In this document: positions 1 through 12,697 of the stretch, in pieces
How the letters are laid out: each line of letters starts with the position of its first letter
How positions within the stretch are numbered: the stretch's first letter is position 1
Assembly (NCBI GenBank): GCA_945952105.1
Contig: CAMFGZ010000004.1
Span: 124,001 to 188,000, forward strand
DNA from: an uncultured Rhodospirillaceae bacterium
GTDB lineage: Bacteria > Pseudomonadota > Alphaproteobacteria > Reyranellales > Reyranellaceae
Direction: 5' to 3'
DNA: 64,000 nucleotides
Notes under the pieces: generated by a model
The model's input: only the letters and a program-made list of their open reading frames with translations
What the model was told of the DNA's origin: nothing
The model's database searches: none
Translations under genes and position numbers: made by a program

Positions 1-920
1 GAGCCGATCTGGGTGTAGGAGAGGCGGAAGGCCAGCGGCCCCCAGAAGGCGTCGGCGCGGAAGCCGCCCCAGAGGGTGCTGAAAGGCTGGCCCGTGAGGA
101 GGTTGAGGCCGTTGCTGCCCTGCACGGCGAACTGTCCCGCGAGCTGGACGCGCAGGTCATCGTTCACCCGGATCGTGCCGCCGAGATCGGCATAGCTCGA
201 CCACAGTATGTCGGGGACATAGTAGGTCGAGGCGCGGGCCTGCACCTTGTCCATGCTGCCGTACTTCACGCTGAACAGGCCCATGCCCTTGTCCGCGTTC
301 GGCGCACCGCCCGCCTCGCCCATGTTGATGAAGGCGGAATAGTCGCGCGGCTTCATCGCCGCGACATAGCCCGCGAAGTAATTCACGGGCCCCAGCGCGC
401 CGCGCAGCGCATAGGCCTCGAAGGTCTGCGGCACTTCACGATCGTCGCGCGGATTGACCTCCAGCTCGTCGATATATTGCCGGAAGACGGTGACGGTCTG
501 CTTCTGCCAGCGCGCCGAGGCATAGGCCTGGCCCAGGGTGAAGAAGCCGTAGCCGCCCGGCTTGAGCAGCGACGTGCCGTTGGACGTGGTCGTGTTACCC
601 TGCGGCGCCCAGAGCGGCTGCGTCGTGTAGCCCACCGCGCCGAGCTGCAGCGTGTCGTACAGCCAGCCGGTCTGCAGGCCCATCCAACCGCCAGTCACGG
701 CGGCGGCGCGATCGGGCGGCGTCGCGTCGTGCCGGTCGAACAGGTAGCTGCGACTATGCACGACGACTGTCGCTTCATCGTAAAGGAAGCGCTGCAATTC
801 GGCCTTGAGCCCGCCGGCGGACGGCGCTTCCTGCAAACGAGCCTGCGCCGACACCGTGGCAGGCAGCAGGGCCAGGACCAGCCCGCCAACCCTTCCGGCG
901 AACCTCGTTCGGCGCGACAT
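1..920 (-). CDS. OprD-family outer-membrane porin, 5' part only (gene runs off the left edge)
   Basis: This frame opens at an ATG (complement of 918-920) and stays open for about 306 codons to the window edge, so the C-terminal part is missing. It starts with a signal peptide (MSRRTRF, then a hydrophobic stretch ending near VSAQ). The mature part shows the aromatic, glycine-rich alternation of a beta barrel, including LQTGWLYDTLQLGAVGYTT, a pattern I recognise from OprD-type specific porins for amino acids, peptides or small carboxylates. It is divergent from thiC with about 126 nt before the riboswitch. The substrate cannot be read from the sequence. Confidence is good for outer-membrane porin and moderate for OprD. 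Confidence 0.8.
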   Translation of the reverse strand, partial: MSRRTRFAGRVGGLVLALLPATVSAQARLQEAPSAGGLKAELQRFLYDEATVVVHSRSYLFDRHDATPPDRAAAVTGGWMGLQTGWLYDTLQLGAVGYTTQPLWAPQGNTTTSNGTSLLKPGGYGFFTLGQAYASARWQKQTVTVFRQYIDELEVNPRDDREVPQTFEAYALRGALGPVNYFAGYVAAMKPRDYSAFINMGEAGGAPNADKGMGLFSVKYGSMDKVQARASTYYVPDILWSSYADLGGTIRVNDDLRVQLAGQFAVQGSNGLNLLTGQPFSTLWGGFRADAFWGPLAFRLSYTQIG

Positions 921-1012
921 CGATCAACCCCCGCCTCTCACGACGAGCATACTAGAAGGCGCGGGTTAAGATTTTGCGCAGGTTGGAGGAAAGCTCGGGA
1001 ACGCCTCGGCGC

Positions 1013-1041
1013 TTGTCGCCGGCTCGCGACCGGCCTAGGGT
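1013..1041 (+). promoter_or_regulatory. Candidate sigma-70-type promoter of thiC
   Basis: TTGTCG at 1013-1018 is followed by a 17-nt spacer and TAGGGT at 1036-1041. Initiation about 6-8 nt downstream would place the RNA 5' end at the first base of the riboswitch P1 stem (1047), which is the expected geometry. The -10 box is a weak match, so this rests mainly on position. Confidence 0.4.
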
Positions 1042-1046
1042 CGTCG

Positions 1047-3035
<1,989 letters not shown>

Positions 3036-3051
3036 CTGGATTTCTCGATGA

Positions 3052-3078
3052 TCCGAGGGGTCTTTTGCGCCCCTCGGA
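3052..3078 (+). terminator. Hairpin after thiC, probable terminator
   Basis: TCCGAGGGG (3052-3060) and CCCCTCGGA (3070-3078) form a perfect 9-bp stem around a 9-nt loop, 16 nt after the thiC stop. A T-run does not follow directly, so termination may be inefficient or Rho-assisted. Confidence 0.6.
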
Positions 3079-3191
3079 CGTTGAACCCCGGTTCGGCGGG
3101 GCGCGCCTTGCGCCTGCCATTTCCGTGGGGGAGACTCCGCCGGTTCAGCGCGTATGTGTTACGAGCTGTAGTTCTGGGGTGAATCGAGAAA

Positions 3192-4502
3192 ATGAAGCGG
3201 CTGCGAACCCTCCTTGGGATCGGTCTCGGGCTGGCGATCGTCGCTGGCGCGGGCTGGTACATCACGCAGTCGAGCACGGCGCCGCCGCCGCGGTCTGCGG
3301 GGCGCTTTGCCGCCGGTGCCGCCGTGCCGGTCGGCCTTGCCACCGCGGCCAAAGGGGACATCCCCATCGTCCTGCGGGCGCTCGGCACGGTCACGCCGCT
3401 CCAGACCGTCAACGTGAAGACCCAGATCACCGGCCAGCTGGTCGACGTCTATTTCAAGGAAGGCCAGATGGTGAAGCAGGGCGACCTGCTGGCCCTGGTC
3501 GATTCCCGTCCCTACGACGTCGCCCTGCAGCAGGCGCTCGGCCAGCAGCAGCGCGACGAGGCCCTGCTCAAGAATGCCCAGACCGACCTCGAACGCTATC
3601 GCAAGCTCGTCCAGCAGGATTCGATCGCCCGCCAGCAATACGACACGCAGGTCGCGCTGGTTCGCCAGTACGAGGCGGCCCTCGTCATCGACCAGGCGCT
3701 GGTCGACGCGGCCAAGCTCAACGTCACCTACACGCGGATCGTCGCGCCGCTGACAGGCAAGATAGGCCTGCGTGCGGTTGATAAAGGTAACTATGTCACT
3801 ATGGGAGACTCCAGCGGCATCTGCGTTATCATCCAGGTGCAGCCGATTTCCGTGCTGTTCACGATTCCCGAGGACTCCCTGCCGCTGGTGCGCAGACGCC
3901 TCAAGACCGGGGAGACCATGGAGGTGCGGGCGCTCGACCGGTCGCAGAAGAACGAGCTGGGCGTCGGTCGCCTCGACACGACGGACAACGTGATCGACCT
4001 CACCACCGGCACGGTGAAACTGCGCGCCATCTTCGACAATTCGGACGAGGCGCTGTTTCCCAACCAGTTCGTGAACGTGCGCCTGCTCGCCGACACGGTG
4101 AAGGATGCGGTCGTCGTCCCGGTCGCCGCCATCCAGCGCGGACAGCCCGGCACCTTCGTCTACCTCGCCAAGGCCGACGATTCGGTGGAAATCCGCGTCG
4201 TCGAACTGGGCGAGACCGACGGCGAGAAGGTGGCGATCCTCAAGGGCCTGAAGGTCGGCGACCAGGTGGTGATCGACGGCGTCGACCGCCTGCGTGACGG
4301 CGCCAAGATCCGCCGTCCGACCGCCACGCCGCGCACCCAGGCCGGTCCACCGGTTGCCAACGCCCCGCCGCCCAACGTTGGTTCGGACGGCCAGACGCAG
4401 GGCACGCCCCCCGAGGGGCAGCGTCGGCGGCAGGCCAATGGCGGTTCCGGGCCGTCCTCCGGTGGTGGCGCCGGCCGGCCGGCGACACAGACCAACCAGT
4501 AG
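3192..4502 (+). CDS. mdtA: RND efflux periplasmic adaptor subunit (MdtA-like)
   Basis: This 436-aa membrane fusion protein bridges an inner-membrane RND pump and an outer-membrane channel. It begins with a membrane anchor or signal segment (about residues 5-25). A biotinyl-lipoyl half ([20 protein letters not shown]), a helical hairpin rich in Q, A and L (about 110-170), the second lipoyl half and beta-barrel domains follow. The C-terminal 60 residues are low-complexity, rich in P, G, Q and R. It is the first gene of an operon: the pump gene starts 12 nt downstream. The order adaptor, two RND pumps, outer-membrane factor is that of MdtABC-type systems. The exported compounds cannot be deduced. 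Confidence 0.92.
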   Translation: MKRLRTLLGIGLGLAIVAGAGWYITQSSTAPPPRSAGRFAAGAAVPVGLATAAKGDIPIVLRALGTVTPLQTVNVKTQITGQLVDVYFKEGQMVKQGDLLALVDSRPYDVALQQALGQQQRDEALLKNAQTDLERYRKLVQQDSIARQQYDTQVALVRQYEAALVIDQALVDAAKLNVTYTRIVAPLTGKIGLRAVDKGNYVTMGDSSGICVIIQVQPISVLFTIPEDSLPLVRRRLKTGETMEVRALDRSQKNELGVGRLDTTDNVIDLTTGTVKLRAIFDNSDEALFPNQFVNVRLLADTVKDAVVVPVAAIQRGQPGTFVYLAKADDSVEIRVVELGETDGEKVAILKGLKVGDQVVIDGVDRLRDGAKIRRPTATPRTQAGPPVANAPPPNVGSDGQTQGTPPEGQRRRQANGGSGPSSGGGAGRPATQTNQ

Positions 4503-4514
4503 CCCGGCCGCGAC

Positions 4515-7500
4515 ATGAACCCGTCGCGGATCTTCATCGAACGGCCGGTCGCAACCTCGCTCTTCATGGTTGCGATCATGCTGGTCGGCATCATCGCGTA
4601 TCGATTCCTGCCCTTGTCGGCGCTGCCGCAGGTCGACTATCCGACCATCCGCGTGCTGACCCTCTATCCGGGCGCCAGCCCGGAGGTGATGACGACGTCG
4701 GTCACGGCGCCGCTGGAGCGCCAGTTCGGCCAGATGCCGGGCCTCAACCAGATGACCTCGACCAGCTCGGCCGGCGCGTCGTCGATCACTCTTCAGTTCG
4801 ACCTCAAGCTCGGGCTCGACATCGCCGAGCAGCAGGTCCAGGCGGCTATCAACGCCGCCGGCAATCTCCTGCCGGGCGACCTGCCGTCGCCGCCCACCTA
4901 CGCCAAGTTCAATCCGGCCGATGCCCCGGTCCTGACGCTCGCCGTCACCTCCCGCAGCGAGCCCCTCACCAGGGTCCACGATCTCGTGGATACCCGCCTC
5001 GCACAGAAAATCTCGCAGCTTCCGGGTGTCGGCCTGGTCAACCTCGAAGGCGGCCAGAAGCCCGGCGTGCGCATCCGCGCCAACCCGACGGCACTTGCCG
5101 CCTACGGCCTCAACATCGACGACCTGCGCACGACGATCTCCAACGCCAACGTCAACACCCCGAAAGGCAACTTCGACGGGCCGGCGCGCGCGTTGACCAT
5201 CAACGCCAACGACCAGATCACGGACCCCGATACGTTCCGCGACATCATCGTCGCCTATCGCAACGGCGCGCCGGTGCGCATCCGCGACGTCGCCTCGGTC
5301 GAGGAAGGGCAGGAGAACAACCGGATTGCGGCCTGGATGGACAATACCCAGGCGGTGATCGTGAACGTGCAGCGCCAGCCCGGCGCCAACGTCATCGAGG
5401 TGGTCGACCGCATCAAGACCCTGCTGCCGACGTTGCGCGAGACGCTGCCCAACTCGCTCGACGTCGCGGTGCTCACCGACCGCACGCTGACCATTCGCGC
5501 CTCCGTCCGAGACGTGCAGATCGAGCTGGGCTTCGCCGTCATCCTGGTCGTGGCGGTGATCTTCGCCTTCCTGGGCGATGCACGCGCCACGCTGATCCCG
5601 AGCCTCTCGGTGCCGCTGTCGCTCGTCGGCACGCTGGCAGTGATGTATCTCGCGGACTTCAGCCTCAACAACCTGTCGATCATGGCGCTCACCATCGCCA
5701 CCGGCTTCGTGGTCGACGACGCCATCGTCATGATCGAGAACATCGCCCGCTACATCGAGCGCGGCGACGATCCGAAGGAAGCAGCCCTCAAGGGTTCGAA
5801 GCAGATCGCCTTCACGGTCGTGTCGCTCACCGTCTCGCTGATCGCCGTGCTAATCCCGTTGCTGTTCATGAGCGACGTGGTCGGCCGCCTGTTCAGCGAA
5901 TTCGCCGTGACCCTGTCGGTCACCATCCTGATCTCCGCCGTTGTGTCGCTCACCCTCGTGCCCATGCTATGCGCCCAGTTCCTGCGCCAGCGGCCGCACG
6001 CGGCCACGGCGACGGCATCCGAGGGCAGTCCGACCGTTGCCCACGCCGAGGAGATCGGGACCGGCTGGTTCTCCCGCGTGATCCGCTTCTACGATCGCTG
6101 CCTGATCGTGGTGTTCCGGCACCAGGCGCTCACGCTGCTGGTGGCGGTCGGAACGGTCGTGCTCACGGTCCTGCTCTATGTCGTCATTCCCAAGGGCTTC
6201 TTCCCGGTGCAGGACACCGGCCTGATCCAGGCCGTGACCGAGGGGCCGCAGAGCGTCTCCTTCGAATCGATGAGCCAGCGCCAGCGCGCGCTCGCCGAGG
6301 CGATCCTCAAGGATCCCGCCGTCGAGAGCCTCACCTCGTTCGTGGGCGTCGACGGCACCAACCCGACGCTGAATTCCGGGCGCATGCTGATCAACCTGAA
6401 GCCGCGCAGCGAGCGTTCGCTGTCGGCCGCCCAGGTGATCCGGCGTCTGCAGCGGGAGACGTCTTCGGTCCCGGGCATCTCGCTCTACATGCAGCCGTCG
6501 CAGGACCTGACGATCGATTCGACCGTGAGCCGCACGCAGTACCAGTTCGTGCTGGAATCGGCCAACGCGTCGGAATTCGATACGTGGGTGCCGCGCCTGA
6601 TGGACAAGCTCGAGAAGCTGCCCGAACTCGTCGACGTGACGAGCGACCTGCAGAACAAGGGCCTGTCGATGTTCATCAAGATCGACCGGGATGCCGCGGC
6701 CCGTTTCGGCATCACTGCGGCCACTGTCGACAACGTGCTCTACGACGTGTTCGGGCAGCGCATCGTGTCGACCGTCTACACGCAGTCCAACCAGTACCGG
6801 GTGATCTACGAGGTCGAGCCGCAGATGGCGCGCTCGCTTTCGGCGCTCAACGACCTGTACCTGCCGAGCTCGACCGGGAGCAAGCAGGTGCCCCTGTCGG
6901 CCATCGCCACCTTCGAGGAGCGCACCGCGCCGCTGCGCCTCGACCGCTTCGGCCAGTTCCCGGCGACGACGATCTCCTTCAATCTCTCGCAGGGCTACGC
7001 GCTCGGACAGGCCGTCGACGCGATCGTCGCCGCCCAGCGCGAGATCGGCATGCCGCGCTCGATCACGACGCATTTCCAGGGGGCGGCGCTCGCGTTCCAG
7101 AAGTCGCTCGACAGCCAGCTCCTGCTGATCCTGGCGGCCATCGTCACCGTCTATATCGTGCTGGGCGTGCTCTACGAGAGCTACATCCACCCGATCACGA
7201 TCCTCTCCACCCTGCCGTCGGCGGGCATCGGCGCGCTGCTCGCGCTCATGCTGGCCGGCACCGATCTCAGCATCGTCGCCATCATCGGTATCGTCCTGCT
7301 GATCGGCATCGTGAAGAAGAACGCGATCATGATGATCGACTTCGCGCTCGACGCCGAGCGCAACGAGGGCAAAGCGCCGCGCGAGGCCATCCACCAGGCC
7401 TGCCTGCTGCGCTTCCGCCCCATCCTGATGACGACGGTGGCGGCGCTGGTCGGCGCCCTGCCGCTGATGCTGGGCTCTGGCACCGGCTCCGAGCTGCGCC

Positions 7501-7673
7501 AGCCGCTCGGCCTCACCATCGTCGGCGGCCTGATCGTCAGCCAGTTGCTGACGCTCTTCACCACGCCGGTGATCTATCTCGCGTTCGACCGCCTCGGCCG
7601 CCGCCTGCGCGGCGTGCCGCTCGATACGCCCCTGCATCCGGCGCGAGCCAAGGCGGGTGAGGGGACTTCGTGA
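4515..7673 (+). CDS. mdtB: RND efflux pump, MdtB-like
   Basis: This 1052-aa inner-membrane proton/drug antiporter belongs to the HAE1 family. It opens with the family signature [21 protein letters not shown]. The proton-relay aspartates lie in TM4 ([13 protein letters not shown]), and the TM10 lysine lies in [15 protein letters not shown]. Two large periplasmic loops separate the two six-helix halves. Its stop overlaps the GTG start of the next pump by 4 nt (7670-7673), implying translational coupling. MdtB and MdtC form a heterotrimer in Escherichia coli, and the arrangement suggests the same here. Confidence 0.93.
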   Translation: MNPSRIFIERPVATSLFMVAIMLVGIIAYRFLPLSALPQVDYPTIRVLTLYPGASPEVMTTSVTAPLERQFGQMPGLNQMTSTSSAGASSITLQFDLKLGLDIAEQQVQAAINAAGNLLPGDLPSPPTYAKFNPADAPVLTLAVTSRSEPLTRVHDLVDTRLAQKISQLPGVGLVNLEGGQKPGVRIRANPTALAAYGLNIDDLRTTISNANVNTPKGNFDGPARALTINANDQITDPDTFRDIIVAYRNGAPVRIRDVASVEEGQENNRIAAWMDNTQAVIVNVQRQPGANVIEVVDRIKTLLPTLRETLPNSLDVAVLTDRTLTIRASVRDVQIELGFAVILVVAVIFAFLGDARATLIPSLSVPLSLVGTLAVMYLADFSLNNLSIMALTIATGFVVDDAIVMIENIARYIERGDDPKEAALKGSKQIAFTVVSLTVSLIAVLIPLLFMSDVVGRLFSEFAVTLSVTILISAVVSLTLVPMLCAQFLRQRPHAATATASEGSPTVAHAEEIGTGWFSRVIRFYDRCLIVVFRHQALTLLVAVGTVVLTVLLYVVIPKGFFPVQDTGLIQAVTEGPQSVSFESMSQRQRALAEAILKDPAVESLTSFVGVDGTNPTLNSGRMLINLKPRSERSLSAAQVIRRLQRETSSVPGISLYMQPSQDLTIDSTVSRTQYQFVLESANASEFDTWVPRLMDKLEKLPELVDVTSDLQNKGLSMFIKIDRDAAARFGITAATVDNVLYDVFGQRIVSTVYTQSNQYRVIYEVEPQMARSLSALNDLYLPSSTGSKQVPLSAIATFEERTAPLRLDRFGQFPATTISFNLSQGYALGQAVDAIVAAQREIGMPRSITTHFQGAALAFQKSLDSQLLLILAAIVTVYIVLGVLYESYIHPITILSTLPSAGIGALLALMLAGTDLSIVAIIGIVLLIGIVKKNAIMMIDFALDAERNEGKAPREAIHQACLLRFRPILMTTVAALVGALPLMLGSGTGSELRQPLGLTIVGGLIVSQLLTLFTTPVIYLAFDRLGRRLRGVPLDTPLHPARAKAGEGTS

Positions 7674-10600
7674 ACCTATCGGCGCCCTTCATCGCGCGCC
7701 CCGTCGCCACGACGCTGCTCACCATCGGGCTGGCGCTCGCCGGCCTGGTGGCCTTCTTCGGCCTGCCGGTTTCGCCGCTGCCGAAGGTCGACTTCCCGAC
7801 CATCCAGGTGACGGCGACCCTGCCAGGCGCCTCGCCCGAGACGGTGGCGACCAGCGTCACCACGCCGCTCGAGCGGCGGCTGGGCGCGATCGCGGGGGTC
7901 TCGGAGATCACCTCGTCGAGCACGGTCGGCAATTCGCGCATCACGCTCCAGTTCGACCTGTCGCGCGACATCGACGGCGCGGCGCGCGACGTGCAGGCGG
8001 CGATCAGCGCGGCCCGCGCCGACATGCCTGCCGACCTGCGCAGCAATCCGCAGTACCGCAAGCTCAACCCGGCCGATGCGCCGGTGATGGTGATCGCGCT
8101 CACCTCGAACACGATCGGCCAGGGGCGTCTCTTCGACGCCGGCTCCAACATCCTGCAGCAGAAGCTCAGCCAGGTGAGCGGCGTCGGCCAGGTGCAGCTC
8201 GGCGGCAGCTCGCTGCCCGCGGTGCGGGTCGAGCTCAATCCGACGGCGCTCAACAAGTACGGGATCGGTCTGGAGAGCGTTCGCGCGGCGCTGGCCGCGG
8301 CCAACGCCAATTCACCCAAGGGCGCGATCGAGGTCGGCAACCAGCGCTATCAGATCTACTCCAACGACCAGGCGACCGTCGCCGACGAATACCGCTCGCT
8401 GATCATCGCCTGGCGCAACGGCGCCCCGGTCCGGCTGTCGGACGTCGCCGAGGTGATCGATTCCACCGAGAACATCCGCAACGAGGGCCAGGCCAACGGC
8501 AAGCGTTCGGTGCTGGTGATTATCTACAAGCAGCCCAACGCCAACATCATCGAGACGGTCGACGAGATCAAGGCGCTGCTGCCCGAGCTGCAGGCCTCGA
8601 TGCCGAACGACGTCGAGCTGCAGGTGGTGAGCGATCGCACGACGACGATCCGCGCGGCGCTGAAGGAAGTCGAGCAGGCGCTGGTGATCGGCGTTGTGCT
8701 GGTCGTGCTGGTCACTTTCGCCTTCCTGCGCTCGGCCCGTGCCGGCTTCATCGCCGCCGTGACCGTGCCGGTGTCGCTGGTCGCCACCTTCGGCGGCATG
8801 TACCTGCTGGGCTACAGCCTGAACAACCTGTCGCTGATGGCGCTCACCATCGCGGCCGGCTTCGTGGTCGACGATGCGATCATCGTGCTGGAGAACGTGA
8901 CGCGCCATCTCGAGGCCGGCTTGTCACGGATCGACGCGGCGCTCAAGGGGGCGCGCGAGGTCGGCTTCACCGTGGTGTCGATGAGCATCTCGCTGATCGC
9001 CGTGTTCATCCCGATCCTGCTGATGGGCGGCATCGTCGGCCGCCTGTTCCGCGAGTTCGCCGTGACGCTGTCGGTGGCGATCCTGATCTCGATGGTCGTG
9101 TCGCTGACCACCACGCCCATGATGTGCGCCTATGTGTTGCGGGCGCCGAGCGAGCATCGCAGGCCCAACGTCTTCGCGCGCCTCAGCGAGCGGGGGCTGG
9201 GCGGCCTGCAGTGGGCTTACGGCCGGAGCCTCGCGCTCGTGCTGCGCCATCCGCTGCTCACCATGCTGGTCTTCCTGGCCACGGTGCTGCTCAACATCCA
9301 TCTGTACGTGACGATCCCCAAGGGCTTCTTCCCACAGCAGGACACGGGCCGGCTGATGGGCGGCATCCGCGCCGACCAGAGCATCTCCTTCCAGGCGATG
9401 CGGCGGAAGTTCCGGCAATTCGTCGAGATCGTGCGCTCCGATCCTGCCATCGAGAGCGTGGCGGGCTTCACCGGTGGCGGACAGACCAATTCGGGATTCA
9501 TCTTCGCCACGCTCAAGCCGCTGAGCGAGCGTGACGTCACCGCCGACCAGGTGATCCAGCGGCTGCGCCCCAAGCTCAATCAGGTGCCAGGCGCCATGCT
9601 TTTCCTGCAGGCCGTTCAGGACATCCGCGTCGGCGGCCGCCAGGGCAACGCGCAATACCAGTTCACCCTGCAGGCCGATTCGCTGCCCGATCTCTACACC
9701 TGGGGCCCGAAGCTCACCCAGGCCCTGCAGTCGGACACGTCGGTGATCACGGACGTGGACTCGGACCAGCAGCAACGTGGTCTGCAGCTCAATCTCACCA
9801 TCGACCGCGACGCGGCGAGCCGGCTCGGCGTTTCCACGCGCAACATCTCGGCGACGCTCTACGACGCCTTCGGCCAGCGCCAGGTCTCGACCATCTACAA
9901 TGCGCTGAACCAGTACCATGTCGTCATGGAGGTGGCGCCGCAATGGTGGGAGAATCCGGAGTCGCTGAAGGAAATCTACGTCAGCACCTCGGGCGGTGCC
10001 CTGAGCGGCACCCAGTCGACCGGCAGCATCGCATCAATCGGCACGACGACGACCTCGACCTCCACGGGCGCCGCCGGCGCGGGCGCCCTGACGATCGATC
10101 CCGCCCAGGCGGTGCGCAACCTGCGAACGAACCAGATCGCCGTCAGCGGACGGGGCTCGGCATCGACGGGGGCGGCGGTCAGCACGACGCCGGAGAAGCT
10201 GGTGCCGCTTTCGGCCGTGACGCGCTGGGAGTACGGGACCACGCCGCTCGCCGTGAATCATCAGAGCATGTTCGTGGCCAGCACCGTCTCCTTCAATCTC
10301 GCACCCGGCAAGACGCTGAGCGACGCGGTGCAGTACGTGAACGACACGATGCGCGAGATCGGCGTGCCGACGACCCTGCACGGTTCCTTCCAGGGCACGG
10401 CGCGCGCCTTCCAGCAATCGCTCGGCAACCAGCTCCTGCTGGTGCTGGCGGCCCTCGCCGCCGTCTACATCGTCCTCGGCATCCTCTACGAGAGTTACAT
10501 CCATCCGATCACGATCCTCTCCACGCTGCCGTCGGCCGGCATCGGTGCATTGCTCGCGCTGCAATATTCGGGCGTGGAGTTCAGCATCATCGCCATGATC

Positions 10601-10993
10601 GGCGTGTTGCTGCTGATCGGTATCGTGAAGAAGAACGCCATCATGATGATCGACGTGGCCCTGGAGCGCGAGCGTGCCGAGGGGCTCGAACCCGCCAGGG
10701 CGATCCATGAAGCGGCGCTCCTGCGGTTCCGTCCCATCCTCATGACGACCATGGCTGCCATCCTCGGCGCCCTGCCGTTGGCGATGGGTTTCGGCGACGG
10801 CGCCGAGTTGCGTCGTCCCCTCGGCATCTCGATTATCGGCGGCCTCATCGTGAGTCAGATCCTGACCCTGTACACCACACCCGTGATCTACCTTTATCTC
10901 GACCGTTTCCGCCGTCGCGACCGCGACCGGCCGAGCCGTGTCGCGCGCGCCATGGGCAGCGCGGAAGCCGGCGGCGCCGGGGTGCCGGCATGA
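7670..10993 (+). CDS. mdtC: RND efflux pump, MdtC-like, with a periplasmic insertion
   Basis: This second HAE1-type pump is 1107 aa, about 55 residues longer than its partner. It starts at GTG 7670, overlapping mdtB by GTGA. The TM4 motif [13 protein letters not shown] and the TM10 motif [15 protein letters not shown] are present. The extra length sits at about residues 772-841, a Ser/Thr/Gly/Ala-rich stretch between the conserved blocks EIYVSTSGG and [11 protein letters not shown], which are almost adjacent in the upstream pump. The insertion falls in the second periplasmic loop. The stop overlaps the start of the outer-membrane factor (ATGA at 10990-10993). Confidence 0.92.
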   Translation: MNLSAPFIARPVATTLLTIGLALAGLVAFFGLPVSPLPKVDFPTIQVTATLPGASPETVATSVTTPLERRLGAIAGVSEITSSSTVGNSRITLQFDLSRDIDGAARDVQAAISAARADMPADLRSNPQYRKLNPADAPVMVIALTSNTIGQGRLFDAGSNILQQKLSQVSGVGQVQLGGSSLPAVRVELNPTALNKYGIGLESVRAALAAANANSPKGAIEVGNQRYQIYSNDQATVADEYRSLIIAWRNGAPVRLSDVAEVIDSTENIRNEGQANGKRSVLVIIYKQPNANIIETVDEIKALLPELQASMPNDVELQVVSDRTTTIRAALKEVEQALVIGVVLVVLVTFAFLRSARAGFIAAVTVPVSLVATFGGMYLLGYSLNNLSLMALTIAAGFVVDDAIIVLENVTRHLEAGLSRIDAALKGAREVGFTVVSMSISLIAVFIPILLMGGIVGRLFREFAVTLSVAILISMVVSLTTTPMMCAYVLRAPSEHRRPNVFARLSERGLGGLQWAYGRSLALVLRHPLLTMLVFLATVLLNIHLYVTIPKGFFPQQDTGRLMGGIRADQSISFQAMRRKFRQFVEIVRSDPAIESVAGFTGGGQTNSGFIFATLKPLSERDVTADQVIQRLRPKLNQVPGAMLFLQAVQDIRVGGRQGNAQYQFTLQADSLPDLYTWGPKLTQALQSDTSVITDVDSDQQQRGLQLNLTIDRDAASRLGVSTRNISATLYDAFGQRQVSTIYNALNQYHVVMEVAPQWWENPESLKEIYVSTSGGALSGTQSTGSIASIGTTTTSTSTGAAGAGALTIDPAQAVRNLRTNQIAVSGRGSASTGAAVSTTPEKLVPLSAVTRWEYGTTPLAVNHQSMFVASTVSFNLAPGKTLSDAVQYVNDTMREIGVPTTLHGSFQGTARAFQQSLGNQLLLVLAALAAVYIVLGILYESYIHPITILSTLPSAGIGALLALQYSGVEFSIIAMIGVLLLIGIVKKNAIMMIDVALERERAEGLEPARAIHEAALLRFRPILMTTMAAILGALPLAMGFGDGAELRRPLGISIIGGLIVSQILTLYTTPVIYLYLDRFRRRDRDRPSRVARAMGSAEAGGAGVPA

Positions 10994-12519
10994 GGCGGAA
11001 CGCGGCGTCGCTTCTGCCCCTGCTGCTGGTATCCGGTTGCCTCGTCGGTCCCGACTACGAGCGCCCGCCCCCCGCCAGCCCGGTGGCGCCCCAGTACAAG
11101 GAGGCGGATCTTCCCCCAGGCGTCGCGTCGATCTTCCGTCCGGCGCAGCCGCAGGACGCGGCGGATCGCGGGACGTGGTGGCGCATCTACGGCGATCCTA
11201 CGCTCGACAGCCTCGCCGCGCAGATCGACGTCTCCAACCAGAACCTCAAGATCTTCGAGGCGAACTACCGTCGGGCGCGCGCCATCATCCGGCAGGACCA
11301 GTCGGCGCTCTATCCGAGCATTTCCGGCACCGGCTCGGCCCAGCAGACCGGCACCGGCGGTCTGCGCAGCACCACGGCGGCCGGCGGAACGTCGACGGTG
11401 ACGCGTTACGATTCGACCATCGGCCAGTATTCGACCGGCTTCACCCTCAATTGGGAAATCGACCTGTGGGGCACGCTGCGCCGCCAGGTCGAAAGCGATT
11501 CGGCGTCGGCGCAGGCCAGCGATGCGGAACTCGCCAATGCGCGGCTCTCGGCCCAGACCGATCTCGTAACGAACTATGCGTCGCTGCGCATTTCCGACGA
11601 CCGCAAGCGTCTCTACGAGGCGACCGTCGCGGCCTACCAGCGCTCGATGCAGATTGCGCAGAACCAGGTCGATGCCGGCATCGTCTCGAGGGTTGATCTC
11701 GTGCAGGCCCAGACGCAGTACGAGCAGACGCGCGCCCAGCTGGTGAACGAGAGCATCAACCGCGCCCTTCTGGAGCACGCGATCGCGCTTCTCGTCGGCA
11801 AGGCGCCCTCCGAGGTGAACATCGAGCCGGCGCCGACACGCCTCACGATTCCCACGATCGATTCCGGTGTGCCCTCGACCCTGCTGGAGCGGCGGCCCGA
11901 CATCGCCGCGGCCGAGCGCCAGATGGCGGCGGCCAATGCCCAGATCGGCGTGGCCAAGGGCGCGTTCTATCCGCAGATCTCACTGGGCGCGACCATCGGC
12001 TTCCTGAGCGGCGGCCTGGGGTCGCTGCTGCAGCTCGGCAAGGCGGCTTGGTCGGTCGGGCCGCAGATCGCCGGGACTCTGGTCGATGGCGGCGCGATGG
12101 CGGCACAGGTGCAGGGGGCACGCGCCAGCTACGACGCCACCGTCGCCACCTATCGGCAGACCATCCTGACGGCCTTCCAGCAGGTCGAGGACGCGCTCGC
12201 GCAGCAGCGTATCCTGGTGGCGCAGGAGCGGGTGCAGCGCGCCGCCGTGGCCGCCGCCCGCGAGGCCGAACGGCTCTCGCTCAACCAGTATCGCGTCGGC
12301 ACCGTGCCCTACACGACCGTCGTGCAGACTCAGGCGTCGGCGCTCTCGGCTGAACAGGCCTTGCTCACCATCCGTCTCAACCGGCTCATCGCCAGCGCCA
12401 ACCTCGTGAAGGCGCTGGGGGGTGGCTGGCGCCAGGAGGATCTGCCGCCTCCCGTGCCGATCGGCGGCCTCAAGCAGGCCGATCCCGCGCCGCCGGCGTT
12501 TCCGCCGCCGGGGCGATAG
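10990..12519 (+). CDS. NodT-family outer-membrane efflux lipoprotein
   Basis: This 509-aa TolC/NodT-type factor forms the outer-membrane exit duct of the efflux system. The N-terminus is a lipoprotein signal with lipobox LVSGC (Cys17), followed by the family hallmark GPDYERPP. Two helical repeats typical of outer-membrane efflux proteins follow, for example DAGIVSRVDLVQAQTQYEQ in the first half and LSLNQYRVGTVPYTTVVQ in the second. It is the last gene of the mdtABC-like operon. The C-terminus is proline-rich. Confidence 0.93.
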   Translation: MRRNAASLLPLLLVSGCLVGPDYERPPPASPVAPQYKEADLPPGVASIFRPAQPQDAADRGTWWRIYGDPTLDSLAAQIDVSNQNLKIFEANYRRARAIIRQDQSALYPSISGTGSAQQTGTGGLRSTTAAGGTSTVTRYDSTIGQYSTGFTLNWEIDLWGTLRRQVESDSASAQASDAELANARLSAQTDLVTNYASLRISDDRKRLYEATVAAYQRSMQIAQNQVDAGIVSRVDLVQAQTQYEQTRAQLVNESINRALLEHAIALLVGKAPSEVNIEPAPTRLTIPTIDSGVPSTLLERRPDIAAAERQMAAANAQIGVAKGAFYPQISLGATIGFLSGGLGSLLQLGKAAWSVGPQIAGTLVDGGAMAAQVQGARASYDATVATYRQTILTAFQQVEDALAQQRILVAQERVQRAAVAAAREAERLSLNQYRVGTVPYTTVVQTQASALSAEQALLTIRLNRLIASANLVKALGGGWRQEDLPPPVPIGGLKQADPAPPAFPPPGR

Positions 12520-12558
12520 GCAGGCGTCAGTTTAACTTTCCGGGACTCGACATGGCAT

Positions 12559-12582
12559 CGGGAGAAGGATTTTCGCCTCCCG
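12559..12582 (+). terminator. Possible weak terminator hairpin of the efflux operon
   Basis: CGGGAG (12559-12564) pairs with CTCCCG (12577-12582) around a 12-nt loop in the 178-nt gap between the efflux operon and metY. There is no T-run. The rest of this gap shows no recognisable SAM or SAH riboswitch motif. Confidence 0.3.
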
Positions 12583-12697
12583 TTGCGGCGGTGAGGCCGG
12601 ACCTGTCGTCCAACGGTCGGGCGTGGGCATCCATTCCCTTTGACTGCGATGCGCACAGCCATGAGGTTGGCCGCTCGTTGCAACCGCGAGGCCAGTC

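Noticed and set aside
3159..4979. A 606-codon minus-strand frame covering the efflux adaptor and start of the pump gene
   Set aside because: It spans the gene boundary of two clear plus-strand genes and has no motif. It is a shadow.
12520..12697. A SAM-II or SAH riboswitch before metY
   Set aside because: I looked for the conserved SAM-II and SAH aptamer blocks in this gap and did not find them. Only a 6-bp hairpin is present.
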